DNA of 64,000 nt from assembly GCF_963966145.1 (NCBI RefSeq), contig NC_091047.1, positions 3,658,001 through 3,722,000 on the forward strand, read 5' to 3'. The stretch is from Tenebrio molitor. Lineage: Eukaryota; Arthropoda; Insecta; Coleoptera; Tenebrionidae. The stretch's first letter is position 1. The number at the start of each line of letters is the position of its first letter. A program made the translations under genes and the position numbers. The notes under the pieces are model-generated. The model worked only from the letters and a program-made list of their open reading frames with translations, was not told the DNA's origin and made no database searches. Positions 25,701-37,739 of this stretch are shown here, piece after piece.

Positions 25701-28700
25701 AAGTGGTCGAACTGATAAAACCTTTGTTTTTATCATTTTTCTGTCTGGAATCTACAAGTTTTGATGAGAACTCAATTATTGCATCTCAGTCTCAAATCTG
25801 CATCTTGATTAATTTTTTTAATGTACGACAGTGCTACACATGTTCCAGACAGGTAATGACTTATCTTACCGCACGCCGTGTGGTAATAAATGTTTCACGG
25901 CACGTCAAATAAAGGGGAAAAACAGGCTAAATGACGCGATTTTTCAGGGACTGAAACAAAAATGAATAACGACTGACGCTGCTACTCCTAAAGAACTCAT
26001 TCCCTCTTCGCAAACATTTACAGAAACGAAAATCTAAATTTTACTGTTCACGTAGTTGCCAAGGAGTTGCTATGATTTTGCAAACAATTCAATTCATCCT
26101 TGGCTTTGAATTGAATTTTTATTCAAATAAAAATATGTCGATTTTAAAAACTTTAGAGCGGTTGTAGATAAATTTTTGCAGGCGACGCGTGGGGTCCTAC
26201 ACTATTATCGCACTTGTGCGATTACACAAACTAGGTCGCCCTGGTTTTGCAAACTTCACTTGCATGCAATAACATCTGTGTCGCTCTTGTTGCGTCAACA
26301 AGTATTAACTACTTTAGATCCCTCAATTTTCTTTATTTTTCGTACCGTGTTATCTTCTCTCCTGAATTTTGACGTACTCATTTGTACCACGATACACCAC
26401 TTTTATCGATGATGCTGTCCGACATCAATACAATCTTGATAAGCCCCAATCTTGGGTGTGGAAATAACAAACGGAAACTTACTAATTCTGACAGTAAGGG
26501 GAAAGTATCGTCTTCCGGTCGTAAAAAGACTAAAATCCATTCCATTCCAGCATAGATTATTGTGGGAAATTTACAAACACGAACGCAGCAAATGTAATTT
26601 CACGCGTATTTGTAGGTATACAAGTTGCGTGCATGATTTTTTGCAATTCACTGTTTTTGTACAATAATTATGTGTCATTGCGTAACTTCCGTAGAAAAAA
26701 AAAGTTTTGGATTTTCTCATGGGCTATGAGTAATATCTGCACAAACTACGAGTATTGGTGTCAGGTAGGCGCTACAAACCAACCGGAAAACATCATCATT
26801 CGTAGCGATATTTGGAACGACTTATGCAGGTTTTTACAACGTACTAATTCTTTTATGAGGGTTGGAACGGTTGGGACAGCCCATTGCTGTCAACTGCCAT
26901 AAATTACTCAAATTATTGACAGTTCAGAAATGGGCCATATTTAAACATTTCTTACTGCGGTCCAGATTTGAAAACCCTCCACACAGTTGATTTTGGAGTT
27001 TCAGTCACTTTTGCAGTTTGTTTCAAGGGCCATCGGATTTTAATTTGTTATCGATGCTCAAAATAAACTTTTTCGAATACGGACCATCAAGTTGCAAATT
27101 TTCTGAGCGTGCCGGAGCGACCGAAATCAGCTAATATTTACGGACAAGCCATAAACCATTGTAAAAGACAAACGGCTTATTTTGTAATGAGCCAAATATC
27201 GTTTCCTACTACTGTATGTATTTCAATTTGAAAGTAGTCGACGTTTTCAGTTTTCCTTTACAGATATTCGCACAGATATTTCCAAGCCCATGAGAGAATC
27301 CAACACCTCTACTGACTTAAAATCTTTTTTTTTTATGTATTAAAACTGTATGCATCGATCATTTGGTTTTTTATTTATTGTTGCGTCACGTTGTTTCTCT
27401 TGAAAACGTACAAAGGAGATTTCTGAAATATTTATTTTTAAAAGTCTACAACATCTATCCCTCGAGACGAAACAATAACGGATCCTTTACTGTCTGAATT
27501 TAATTTTTCATTTCTTGCAGCTTGAGGAAGAATCATTGCCTTAATGTACCTTTATAAATTAGTTCACTTCAAGATTATCGATAGCACATAAATTTTCTTT
27601 TCTCATTCATTTGCAGCCATTTCCCGTTTTCCAATTCCACAAGAATTCTGTTTAATATCTGTTTTAATTTATTTTTAATTTTTTTTTTGGCGAATATTGT
27701 AGGTGTTACCAGTAATATTTAAATCGTCCTATTCCGTAATTGGTCCAGTATAACATTGTGGAACAATAAAATGTTATTACATAAAATAAGCGACGTAAAA
27801 GAGAAAAGCGAAAATCAGAGGGTGTACTGTGATAGCACATGTATCAGGTGTTCAATTAAATTTCTCCTCAAAGTTGAAAGGTCGATTGTGAACGCACCAC
27901 GGATCACGGATCAGTTGTTTAAATTTGTACCTCACTTTTTGGGTTGTTTGTGTCAAGTGATTTATTTTTGAATGCAATAGAAAAGGAAATTTTCGTAATC
28001 GCTCAACACATGACTATGATTTCCGTAAATTAATTTTAGTTGTTACAAATATTATCTACGATTTCAAAACTTGTATTTGGGGGAAAAAATGGACAAAATT
28101 TTGTGTTCTTTCAATTATTCTTATCAGTGCACTTCAGTCAAGGCTACCACAAATCAAATTATGTACAGCGATTTTTTAAAAAACTATTATCGTCAGAAAT
28201 ACATACTCTTAAAAGTCCAAAATTTTGATAATGCAATTAATTTTTCCTTAATTAAACTTCAAAAATGTTTGATGTAGCGTCATTAAAACAAAAATCAATT
28301 GGAAATACTGTCAACACAGCTTCCAAAATTCGTTAGTTAATGCCACGCCACACGGGCACCATCGTGCCACCCCGTCGGGGGAAAATTTCGTCAGAGTGTC
28401 TGACGTGCACTTTAATTAAAATTTCATCGTGCTTTGGAGATGTACTCCTAAAAATCAACAAATAACATTTTTTGTAGACTTATCACTCGCCGGAATCACT
28501 CTATCTCGAGTTTACTACGACAATTATTTGAAGACCTGTAACAATTCAGGGCCATCGTCGTCGAGAGTCCCCCTTGAAGTGTTTCTAAATAATAACTGAC
28601 CTTAGAAATTAGATCACGTTTGACGGTCGTGGATTTTTGGGCCCCCATTTGTGACCAACAGCAGCCGGGGCCGGCAACTCCGACACAAACTCCTGACACT

Positions 28701-29490
28701 TCCTGCACCACCCTCATCACTCAATACTCTCCCTTCCGGCTCTTCCCCGATCACTTCGCAACTTTCCGAAACATGTCAATCTCCCCCCTGGTAAATAAAC
28801 ATAAACAAAGAAAAAACCCAGCAGACAATGGACGGTTGTAACTAAGCGACGTTCTAATCAGGCTGATCCAACAGGTGTTCGGTATCAGATCGCCTAATCA
28901 GATCGAAAACGCTGATTGTCTGGGCCAGACGGGGCGCGATGGGGTGATTAGATGCGTCACCCTCGGCGAGTTTCCCCCGTGTCGGACGTGTGCAATTTTT
29001 CCGGGGGTTGAATTTCATCGTTGGCTTTAACGCGACGTTGCGGTTTTCGGGGTGCAATTATCTTTATCTTATCGTCCGGACGAAAAAGCCCCGGGAAGCT
29101 TACCGCGCGTTTCTGTTTACTTACGCAGTTTTAATGCGAGGCAGGAGCAGGTGCTGCCGAAAATGGAACAAGGGAGGGTGGTCGGAGGACACCCTCGAGC
29201 TGCAGTAATGACGGCGGGCCCCGGAAATGTGTTATAAGTGGTCGAATCCCTCGAATCCACAATTCAGACCCACGTTCATGAATGTCTTGCGGATCCAATT
29301 GAACCTGAAGAATTTGATCAATTTTCGGGAACCAGACGGCATCGCTGAATGCAAACCGGGACCACTTCATCTTATCACCTAGACTCTGTTGTTCCACCGA
29401 TAAAAAATCATTTTCGAATAATATCTCGATCGATAAAGATCTAATTGTTTCGGTTAAATAATAGAGTCGATGGCTCCTCCAAAACTATCA
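19781..29490. other. Large intergenic interval, no gene seen
   Basis: Almost 10 kb without a convincing exon on either strand. The longest open frames (for example 24,363-24,872) show no family motif and overlap low-complexity or CpG-rich DNA. GC-rich, CpG-rich islands (20.4-21.5 kb, 23.9-25.4 kb) alternate with AT-rich DNA. A partial foldback-family copy lies at 27,845-27,935. Conserved regulatory elements would be plausible here but cannot be recognised without comparison. Confidence 0.45.
27845..27935. repeat. Partial copy of the GGGTGTT foldback family
   Basis: Contains CAGGTGTTCAATTAAATTTC, then GTCGATTGTGAACGCACCAC and GGATCACGGATCAG. These match the left half of the element at 60,882-61,053 and the copy at about 31,836-32,012. 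The right terminal repeat is absent, so the copy is truncated. Confidence 0.65.
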
Positions 29491-29532
29491 TTCTTGTGTG
29501 GTGTTTGTGCAACGGAGCCTGCTCTGATTTCG
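29490..29532 (+). promoter_or_regulatory. Possible 5' non-coding exon of the P450 gene
   Basis: An initiator-like TCATTC occurs at about 29,490. A strong donor GTAAGT starts at 29,533, and an acceptor (CTCTTCCAG) ends at 29,674, four bases before the P450 start codon. This would give a short untranslated first exon and a 142-bp intron. Inference only; no transcript evidence. Confidence 0.35.
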
Positions 29533-29678
29533 GTAAGTGCACGAAAGCAACTTTCCCGTTAAAACCCCGGGATGCGCTTTTTCTGCGGCGTAAACCTAAT
29601 TAGATCTACGATAATACAAGAGAAGTGAATTTTTTTCGCCGACGTTTTAATCCGAACCGGCACTCCTCTTCCAGGACA

Positions 29679-30902
29679 ATGGAAGTGACGTTTATTTTTT
29701 TGGTGACGATTTTCGTCGTCTCGTTGCATCGCTTCTTCCAGTGGTACCAGAGGAGGAAGAGGATCTGGGACGCCATCGAACCGTTCGGGGGCGAAAAGTG
29801 GTACCCGTTGGTCGGGACCTGCCTGGATTTGATCAAGGCGTCAAGGGAGAGTAAGGAGTGAGCTTCTGGGGAGGTTCCGAAAGTGGACGTTTGGATTTTT
29901 TGCAGATTTCTATGAGGTGTACTCCGCCAGGAACAAGAAGCATGGACCGCTCTTCAGGACCTGGATGGGGTCGATTCCGGCCGTACACGTCATGAAGCCC
30001 GACCACATCGAGGTAGGGCAACCAAAATTTTTTTTTATTTTTTATTTAACTCAAAAACAAACAGATCAGTTTTATTCAAACAAATTTTATTAGAAAGGAG
30101 AAGTTTCTTACTGTGTTTTGCACTTCCGTTCATTATCGTGTAGTGTCAGGGAGCTGCGCAGCAAGGATATATGTATGTTGTGGTGTAGTGAGTTCGCCTC
30201 ATCAAAATTATCATCACATTTAAAGGTACTTTGGCGTTAGTAACTATGTTTATCTTAATCAGGATGGTCACTTATGTTTTGTCTGTTTGTTATTAAAAAC
30301 GTGTAGTCTGAAACAGATACAATCTACATAAAAACATCACATCTATAAGTTAGCTAAATCTCAAACAACAAATTATCAGATCATTTTACTATCGTGCTTT
30401 TTGATTTTTATTTATAGCAGTAGTTGTGGCGCTCTTCAAGGATCTATTTTAGGCCCAGTGACTTGTCTACATCATGCACTAAATTAATGATAAAATTGGC
30501 GTTTGTTTTAAATATCAAAGTGAGCTCTTTATTTGAAACAATTGAATTTGTTGTCACTTTTTGATTGCAGCGCATCTTGAACAGCACCGTGAACCTGACG
30601 AAGGGCGACATCTACAAGTTCGTGGAGCCCTGGCTGGGGGAGGGCCTCATAACCGGCTCGGGTAAGTCCCCCCTCTTATCTGTGGCAATAACTAGATCAT
30701 CCCTCGGCCGCAGACCACAAAAAATGGCACCGCCACCGGAAGCTATTAACGCCCACCTTTCACTTCTCCGTCCTGGACAATATGATGGAAGTCATGACCG
30801 AGAAGGGCCAATACCTCGCCGACCGCCTCACCCAGAAAGCCGACGGCAAATTCTTCAACATCTATCCCTACTTGACGCTGTGCGAGCTGGACATCATCTG
30901 CG
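29679..30902 (+). CDS. Cytochrome P450, CYP4-like, N-terminal exons only (truncated or continuing outside)
   Basis: Four exons read through canonical GT-AG sites: 29,679-29,850, 29,906-30,012, 30,571-30,661 and 30,714-30,902. They encode about 186 residues. Residues 3-18 form the N-terminal membrane anchor (FIFLVTIFVVSL), followed by a basic stretch (YQRRKR) and a proline/glycine hinge. Downstream come KPDHIERIL, WLGEGLITGSG and the helix C motif WHRHRKLLTPTFHFSVL, all typical of the CYP4 family, which oxidises fatty acids and other lipophilic substrates at the ER. Start chosen at ACAATGG directly after an acceptor. The last donor (GGTGAGT) calls for an exon beginning in the family's ETAMG region, but none is seen, nor AGxxT, ExxR or FxxGxxxCxG. 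A full-length protein would be about 500 residues. It is a 5' fragment, a gene with a very long intron, or a misassembly. Confidence 0.85.
30413..30500 (+). mobile_element. Reverse-transcriptase relic in P450 intron 2
   Basis: Translation of about 30,413-30,475 gives CGALQGSILGPVTC. This matches the conserved G-x-P-Q-G-S-x-L-G-P block of non-LTR retrotransposon reverse transcriptases. The frame is broken immediately after. It lies in the 558-bp intron between exons 2 and 3, much longer than the gene's other introns, which suggests that the intron grew by insertion. Confidence 0.6.
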
Positions 30903-33154
30903 GTGAGTGCTCTTGACAATTGTCCCCCGTCGAAAAATCGCATAAATCCCCCCAGACCGGAATAATTGCGCCAGTTATTGCATATTACATCCGGAGCCGG
31001 GACGCGCATCTGTTCACTTCTTGGGCGGCGTATCCGGAAGCGATCGAAACAATGTTAGAAATTATTTGCGGATCTAACAAACCGTGACTAATGGTCGGCG
31101 CTAACGTGCAATAATGGGGTGTAAACACGTCGACTCCTTGCGCTTTGTCGCAATAAAGGACAACCTGCAACTCAAGCAAAACACGGTCGCTCTGGCCCCG
31201 GCCCGGGGGGCGCTCGGGGCGGTTTTCGCGGTCTTTTATACACATCGTAAATCCACGGGAGCGGAGACAGCGCGCAGTTTAACATACGCATAAGAAAACT
31301 AGTTTGCCGCAACCAGCAATACGCGAGCACCCGCGCCGCTTCTGGCGCGAGCTGCACGCAACGCTACGTGAAATACCAATCGTATCTTATCGCCGAGACG
31401 GACATTAAACCCTGGTGATTTTTTTTTAATTGCTCTCGTCGAGTGGAGCACTAGAAATGTGCCAGCACGAGTGACGTTGTGCCACTCGAGAAATCTTTAA
31501 TTACTCGACAAATCTATTATGTTTGATAAGAACAAGTGGGACCATAGAATTTTGTTTTTCTGATGAAACCTTCAACCTGACCCTTGACAAATTCATTTCG
31601 CAAAGGTCGATTTTTTTCAGCTGGTACAATTCCTATCGAATGCGTCGGAATCTTCGAATAGTCTCTGTCGCTTGAATTTTCTTGGGGCCAGCGTGACAAG
31701 ATAATTTTCCTGGTTCGATGCCGCCGCTCAGCCGTCCCCAGATTGGGGGCGGTTAAACATGTGAACAATTTTTGTTGTGCAATTGTGTAACACTAAACAT
31801 TGTCGGTGTAGAATGATTTAAAAAAAAATTATATCATTTAAAAGTAGGCGTTGAAGAGTCGATTGTGAACGCACCACGGATTACAGATCAGATCACGGAT
31901 CAGCTGTTGAAATCTAACCTCACATTTTACGTTGTTTATGTTTTTAGTGTGCAGACCGACGAGTGGTGTGTTCACAATCGACTGTTCAACGGATACATTT
32001 AAATGAACACCCGATACGCCGTTTGTGTCGTATTTAAAAACAGTTCGCCCTTGTTATTGATTTTTTTTTATTCTATAATGAGACTGCGTTTGTTTAACAA
32101 CCTGTTGAACATGAAAAAAAAATCTATAGTAAGTGTACTGAACAAAGAAATGTGATCACAACGCAGTATGTTCTTTGTCGACTGGTATCAAAGGAAAAGC
32201 AATATTTACTTCAAAATCTGGATTATTTTTGATGGCGTCAAAAAGATTGAATTTGTTGTATTCAAATGTAGAAAAATATGTTTACAAGAATTTGAAGAAA
32301 AATCATTATCTATCGCGCGTTCAAATGAAATCCTGGGCTAGGAAGGCGTTGAAAACCGTCAATTGTTTTGCTTTTTTACAGCGTGGATTAATTGGAGCAT
32401 GTTGACAGCTAACCTAAAATTTAGAGCCAGAGAATCTTTCTTTTTTTCTGTCTTTGCAATATTTTAGATTAAAAATAGAATAGAAAAATAGATTCTTATT
32501 CTCGAAGCAAATATCTAAGGGCACGCTTTGTTGAAAACAAACATGTTCAATTAAATGTCATTTGTGTCAAACGGCGGGAAATTCAAACTTTACACTGTTC
32601 TAAACGGTTTTAAAAAATAGATTATTTTTTGTAGGGTAAAGTAGACCGAATATCACTGATCGTGAATTATGTGGCAAAATATTTTCCCCCAGACGAAATT
32701 CATTCCCTGAAAGGACAATTTTATAAATGAGGAATTTAAAGGATTTATATCCTAATTATTACCGGGAAGTTAAAATGAAAATACACTTTTGGGCTGTAGA
32801 ATCGGGACAAAGTTCTCCAAACTGAACGATTTCTGGTAAAACAATAACGGTGCATTAATAATAAAAGTACATTTATTAATTAGTGTCCCTTAATCATTCT
32901 TCCAAATTTTCCGTAAAGTCTACATTTTGTTGGCTGAGTAAATTGCAGCAAATTTTCATCCCGTCTGAATAAACTTGACGTTAACAATTAATTTGAAAGG
33001 GTAGTTTCCATAATTTCTTCCACATCCGCACTATTACGCCGTTCTCTAAATTACCTCGAGATGTTCAAGTGCTTTTGGTAAAACTTATAGTGCGACACTT
33101 TGACTTCGCCCTCGTCTTAAATGCAGTGCGATTTGTCCCAAAATAAGTCTGCAT
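30903..33154. other. Interval between the P450 fragment and the Gr array
   Basis: Contains CpG-rich DNA to about 31,380, a foldback element at about 31,836-32,012, and AT-rich DNA beyond. I searched by eye for the remaining P450 exons on the + strand and found none. The 3' flank of the first receptor gene begins near 33,154. Confidence 0.5.
31836..32012. mobile_element. GGGTGTT foldback family, copy
   Basis: The left arm contains AGTAGGCGTTGAAGAGTCGA and TTGTGAACGCACC. The right arm contains its inverted form (TGTTCACAATCGACTGTTCAACG) and ends GAACACCCG. The same arrangement occurs at 60,882-61,053 with cleaner ends. Non-coding. Confidence 0.7.
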
Positions 33155-34535
33155 TTATTCCTTGAGTGTAGCCGCTAACTGGATCAGTATTATAATGTAG
33201 GTTGTAACTCCTCCAACAAACTGCAAATAAATCCGAATTAATGAGATTCTTTCTCGATTTCTCGAAATAAATTTTGGACCGATCGAAATGGATTTTTTGT
33301 GCGACCAAGATTAACTGCACAATCAATGTTTGAGCTCTTCCAACTAATCCAAATTCTTGTCCCACTCACCGAAAACACCAAAGTGTAATTGATCGGAAAA
33401 AATCCAGCCGCGCTGAATTCGACGTTCTCGTTGGCGATTTGCAATGAAAACATTTCAATTTCGTCGATGACGTCGTGGTCGTCGGTGTCAATTTTGTGAA
33501 TGAGCTCGCCCGACTTGGTCACCTGCGGGAAAAGTTTCATCGATCGATCGAGACAGGAGACATCTTCAGGCTTACCTCCAGAACGGTGGAGTAGCAGACG
33601 TCGCAGACCCGGAAGCAGTCGATTCCGTACAGCACAGCCAGGAGGAGAATATTTGAGACCTGCAGCCACGGCACCACATCCGCTTGCAAGAACCCGGTTA
33701 TGTAGAAGAACATCATGGTCATGACGAGGAAAGCGACGGAGAACTGCAAGAGCAGGGTCAAGCCGTAGATGTCGTTGAAGAGTTTGATCATCTTGGAGAG
33801 GTGATGGTGCAAGGAGCAGATCTTGCAGAAAGTGAGGAAGAGTCGGCGGTTTTGGGAGGTCCTCTCGACGAAGCTCGTGCTTTCCGAGGCGAAGACGATT
33901 TTTTCGATTCGACCGTTGAGGAGCTGAAATCGGTGTCTCAACATGAGGACCAGCTCGGTTAGTTGGAAGGACAACGCTTGGCTGACCATCATGAAGACAA
34001 TTCCTTCACCGTGGGCCACCATGGAATAGTGAAAATATCCCTTGTTCTCCATGTACATTAACACATAGGCAACAAGATGCAGCGCCACGAGTAAATACTT
34101 CAACAGCAGTCGCCTAATCATTTTGGTTTTGTATTTCTGATAGTTGATCGTCAATCCATTGCTTCTCAATTTTACGTCGAAGTCAACAATTTTTACCAAG
34201 AACTCGACGAGTTTGTCCTTTTTAACCAAAACGCTTGTCCAAGTCGTTACAAAGAAAGTGCCACTGCAAACCAAACCAATTGAATATGTCGTTTTCATGA
34301 TCATTTTTAAATGCGGGTCTACGGCAAAATTGTACATGCAGTAACAGGTGACTAGAGTGAGTACACAACTGGCTGTGACATTTCCGGCGGTTTTCAATTT
34401 GGAAAACTTGAAGCCTGACTCTGCACAGGTGAAAGAAATAATCCCGAGCATTTGACCCTGAGTGAGAAGTATTCTGATGGACGTTGTAAATTTTTTGAAC
34501 GTTTCTTCGTTGGATTTTTGCACCTTGTACAACAT
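33155..34535 (-). CDS. Gustatory receptor GrA (7tm_7 family)
   Basis: Exons 34,535-33,576, 33,522-33,370 and 33,220-33,155 give 392 residues, usual for insect Grs. Exon 1 (320 codons) carries hydrophobic segments near residues 20-37, 51-70, 84-104, 143-162, 176-199 and 258-283. The signature CSLHHHLSKMIKLFNDIYG lies at 240-258 and CDVCYST at 311-317. Exon 2 (51 codons) ends AAGFFPINYTLVFS. Exon 3 encodes FVGGVTTYIIILIQLAATL, containing the family's TYxxxxxQ motif in the last membrane helix. Both introns (53 and 149 bp) are phase 0. The start is the Met of MLYKVQKS, which aligns with GrB and GrC; an upstream in-frame Met at 34,673 is less likely. Proteins of this family form ligand-gated cation channels in chemosensory neurons; the ligand is unknown. 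It is the downstream-most gene of the array and lies tail to tail with the P450. Confidence 0.93.
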
Positions 34536-34918
34536 TGTTGCAGATAGGGAGTGCGTATTGATCGATCGATAGCTCAACACAAGAAAATTATGTTGTTTAG
34601 AGGTTTGATGGATTGTGACAAATTGAATTAACGCCACACTATACAAATAATTACAAATTACCCTTTCAGACACTGTTAATTGTCATAATAAACTGGAATT
34701 ATTGAAGCTCGAGGCTTTTTAATAATTATGTCACACTAAGAGCTTCATTGTTCATTCAGTTTCTAAATACTGGACTTTTTTGCATTTTTGTACCATACCA
34801 ATACAGTCCGTAAATGATTGATTCATGATTGATAACTCAGTTTGTATGAAATGTCGTAGTTTGGAGAAGAAAAATGAAATTCGGAAAATATGTAAAAAAT
34901 TGTTATTGGGAGAAAAAT

Positions 34919-34990
34919 TGTCGCCGAGGCCGCTTGCGGCCGAGGCAAGACAATCTCATGGATGTTAAAGGCCAAGGTATTTTAGGTACG
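34919..34990. repeat. CpG-rich hairpin repeat, copy (also at 63.36 kb)
   Basis: AAAATTGTCGCCGAGGCCGC followed by TTGCGGCCGAGGC is shared almost exactly with 63,352-63,395. In both copies a later AGTTAAA or GTTAAAG and GGCCAAGGT follow. The centre is an inverted repeat (CCGAGGCCGC/GCGGCCGAGG). Probably part of a dispersed element; ends not resolved. Confidence 0.65.
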
Positions 34991-35094
34991 CAAAGTGCTC
35001 GTTTCGCGTACTGTTGCACAAAAACTAGGTTAGTTTGTTCCTTGTGTTGAAAGACGTCAAAGTCAAATTACTGGAATAATCTTTGAGACTGTCT

Positions 35095-35145
35095 GGGACT
35101 TGTATCAGTATTATGATGTACGTAATAATGCTTCCAATTATATGC
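35095..35145 (-). pseudogene. Orphan Gr terminal exon (relic)
   Basis: The - strand translation includes IIGSIITYIIILIQVPDSL, which matches the last Gr exon. The acceptor is lost (CGCAT instead of CAG), and no exon 2 or exon 1 accompanies it. The frame runs to a distant TAG. It lies between GrA and GrB and is the remains of another receptor or of a duplicated last exon. Confidence 0.75.
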
Positions 35146-35382
35146 GAAGAATAATTGTGGAATTATTCGTAAACGTTAAACCAAATAATTAACTAAGTCA
35201 ATAATCAAATATGTAATTTATTTTCAAAATGACAATATATGGGTTCATGACTTACAACAAATATACTTTTAAGATTGTGTTTTATAGCAAATTTGTGCTT
35301 TTGTTGGTACTTTAGTCTTCAATGCTTCTTCTTCACTTTCTTTCAAATAAAATATGGTATAATTCAAACCAGGAAGAGATGA

Positions 35383-37023
35383 TTAGGACAACGTGGCCGC
35401 TAACTGTTTCAGTATTATCATGTAAGTCGTAACTCCTCCAATAAACTGCAATTGAATCCAAAATTATTGGGAGTATCATTTTGAATTTTCTGCGTAATAT
35501 AACATGATCTTCCATTTCATAAAATAAGAAAAAATTTGAAGGCATTTTTGTCGAGAAGACTTAAAAAAAATGTAATGTAATATGTCTTTTGTCTATGGTC
35601 AGCGCGGCGATTGCGACTCAATGGTGTTATAAACTGGTGTGATGTTTACGTGATTATTAAAGTAGTAAGATTTAAATTTCCCGCACAAAACGCAAATTTG
35701 GCGAGGCAGTCTAAATCCGGCTGTTCATGACGTCGCTACCAACTATCACGTGACTACTTCACTGGTTCTCCGCGCCAACTATAGATCAAAACTACTCGAG
35801 AGCTCCACTGTCTCTGCTACTAACGAGTGTACCAAATGTCCTATTGGCTCTACGAACCACTCACCGAAAACACCAAAGTGTAATTGATCGGAAAAAATCC
35901 AGCGGCGCTAAATTGGACGTTCTCGTTGGCGATTTGCAACGAAAACATTTCGATTTCGTCGATAACGTCGTGATCGTAGGTTTCGATTTTGTGAATGAGT
36001 TCGCCCGATCTGGCCATCTACAAGAAAATGTTCACCCGACGGTCAAAAAATCTTCTACTTTACCTCCTCAATGGTGGAGTAGCAAACGTCGCAGATGCTA
36101 ATTAAAGTGACTCCGTACAACAAGCTCAAAACTGAAAGTTTCGAAATGACATCCCATTGTACAATTTTAGCTTGTAAACATCCAGACATGTAGAAAATCA
36201 GTATTGTCATTATTACGAATATGGTGGTGAAGAGTGACAGTAGGACTGGGCCGAAGATGTTGTTGAAGAGTTTAATCAGCTTACACAGATGGTGGTGCAA
36301 AGTGCAGATTTTGGTGAGAGTCAGAAAGATTCCTGTGTTCTCGACGAAACTAATGTCCGAAGAGCAGTGTTTTGCAATTTTCTCGAGTCGGTTGTTTAAC
36401 AATTGAAATCTCTCCTTCAACATTAGTATCAGTTCTACCACTTGAAAGGAAAATTCGTGGTTAACTATCATGTAGACCATTGCCATAGTATAGCTCAGTA
36501 CAACATCTATTCGTAAATCAATACTACTAAAGTTGTTCGTGATCATCATCACATAAAGAGTGCAGTGAAATATGAGAGTTAAATGTTTAAACAGAAATCG
36601 TTTTATCGTCTTCTTCTGATATCTCTGGTAGTTGATTTTTAGTCCACTGGTTTGCACTTTCACGTCAAAGTCAACTATTTTTACCAGAAATTCTATTGAC
36701 TTGTCTCTTTTTATCAAAACATTCGTCCACAGTACAATTAAATACATTCCACTACTAACCAAACTCATCATGAATGTCCATTTTATAAACGGATCCTCGT
36801 ATGAACTTGTTGCAAAGTTGTATGTTCCATATGATGTTATAAAGAAAGTTACAAAACTGGCAAGAATATTTCCCGCGTAGTTTAACTTTGATAAACAAAA
36901 TCCCGTTTCTGTACAATTAAATGAAATCAAGCCGAAAATTTGGTTTTGGATGAGGAGTATTTTTATCATCTTTTTAAATTTTTTGAACACTTTTTCGTGT
37001 GATTTTTGCACTTCGTACAACAT
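35383..37023 (-). CDS. Gustatory receptor GrB
   Basis: Exons 37,023-36,064 (320 codons), 36,017-35,865 (51) and 35,445-35,383 (21 with stop) give 391 residues. The start is MLYEVQKSHEK, aligned with GrC. The conserved block reads CTLHHHLCKLIKLFNNIFG, with Cys replacing the usual Ser. Exon 2 begins MARSGELIHK and ends FFPINYTLVFS. Exon 3 has TYMIILKQ, with Lys just before the motif's Gln. Intron 1 is 46 bp, but intron 2 is 419 bp, far above the 46-90 bp norm here; the extra DNA (about 35,560-35,850) is GC-richer and may be an insertion. Closest relative in the window is GrC. All splice sites are canonical and the frame is open. Confidence 0.92.
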
Positions 37024-37320
37024 ATTTGTGATCGTATTGTAACGGATGGATTGTTTTGTATAACAAAATTATGATGTTTATCCGACATTTAATAGATTAA
37101 TGGCTAGAAGTCGTAAATTGAACTAACAATACACAATTTGTATTTGTAATAACAAGTCAACATTTTCAAAGGGTATTAATTATTTCAATTGATTGCGGCC
37201 CCGTATATTATCAAATAATATATTTTTTAATGAAAACGGTCATTTTACGTGGGTACTCACAAGCGGACGAAAAGTAACTCTTTTTCGGACGCTGATCGTG
37301 GCCCCATCTCTTGGTCTGTC

Positions 37321-37450
37321 TTTAGTAAGTTAGTAATGAAACCGACAAAACCGATTATTGTCCTGTCACCATAAATTATATAAATAAGTAATTGTATTGC
37401 AAATGGTAAATTTCTAGTTTTGTTGGCAAGTTGATAACAAATACTATTAA
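37321..37450. repeat. Dispersed repeat, copy 2
   Basis: Matches bases 1-118 of the window (TTTAGTAAGTTA, ACCATAAATTAT, GTTTTGTTGGCAA, TGATAACAAATAC), with about 15 extra bases near 37,352. The flanking 37,250-37,320 (AAGCGGACGAAAAGTAACTC) resembles 41,831-41,870 (AAGCGGTCGAAAATCGCGG). Confidence 0.7.
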
Positions 37451-37739
37451 AAAATTGTTTATATTTATTTTATTTATTTTATTATTTAACTAAATAATTA
37501 AGTTTCTAGTTAAATAATTTATTTTCAAATTGACAGTATATAAATTCACAAAGAAAAATACAGCAATTACTTTTAAGTAGTTGGTTGATTCCATATTTTT
37601 TCTCCATCTGCACTATTACCTTCCAAATTACCTCAAGTTTTAGAAGTGTTTTTGTTGGAAGTTATCGAGTAGCAAGCAAGGGCAGATATATTGTTATTTC
37701 GTCTTCACCCTCTTTTCTAAAATATCGTACGATTTAAAC

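Noticed and set aside
29679..30902. Complete P450 gene
   Set aside because: Only about 186 of an expected 500 residues are found and no haem-binding exon is visible.
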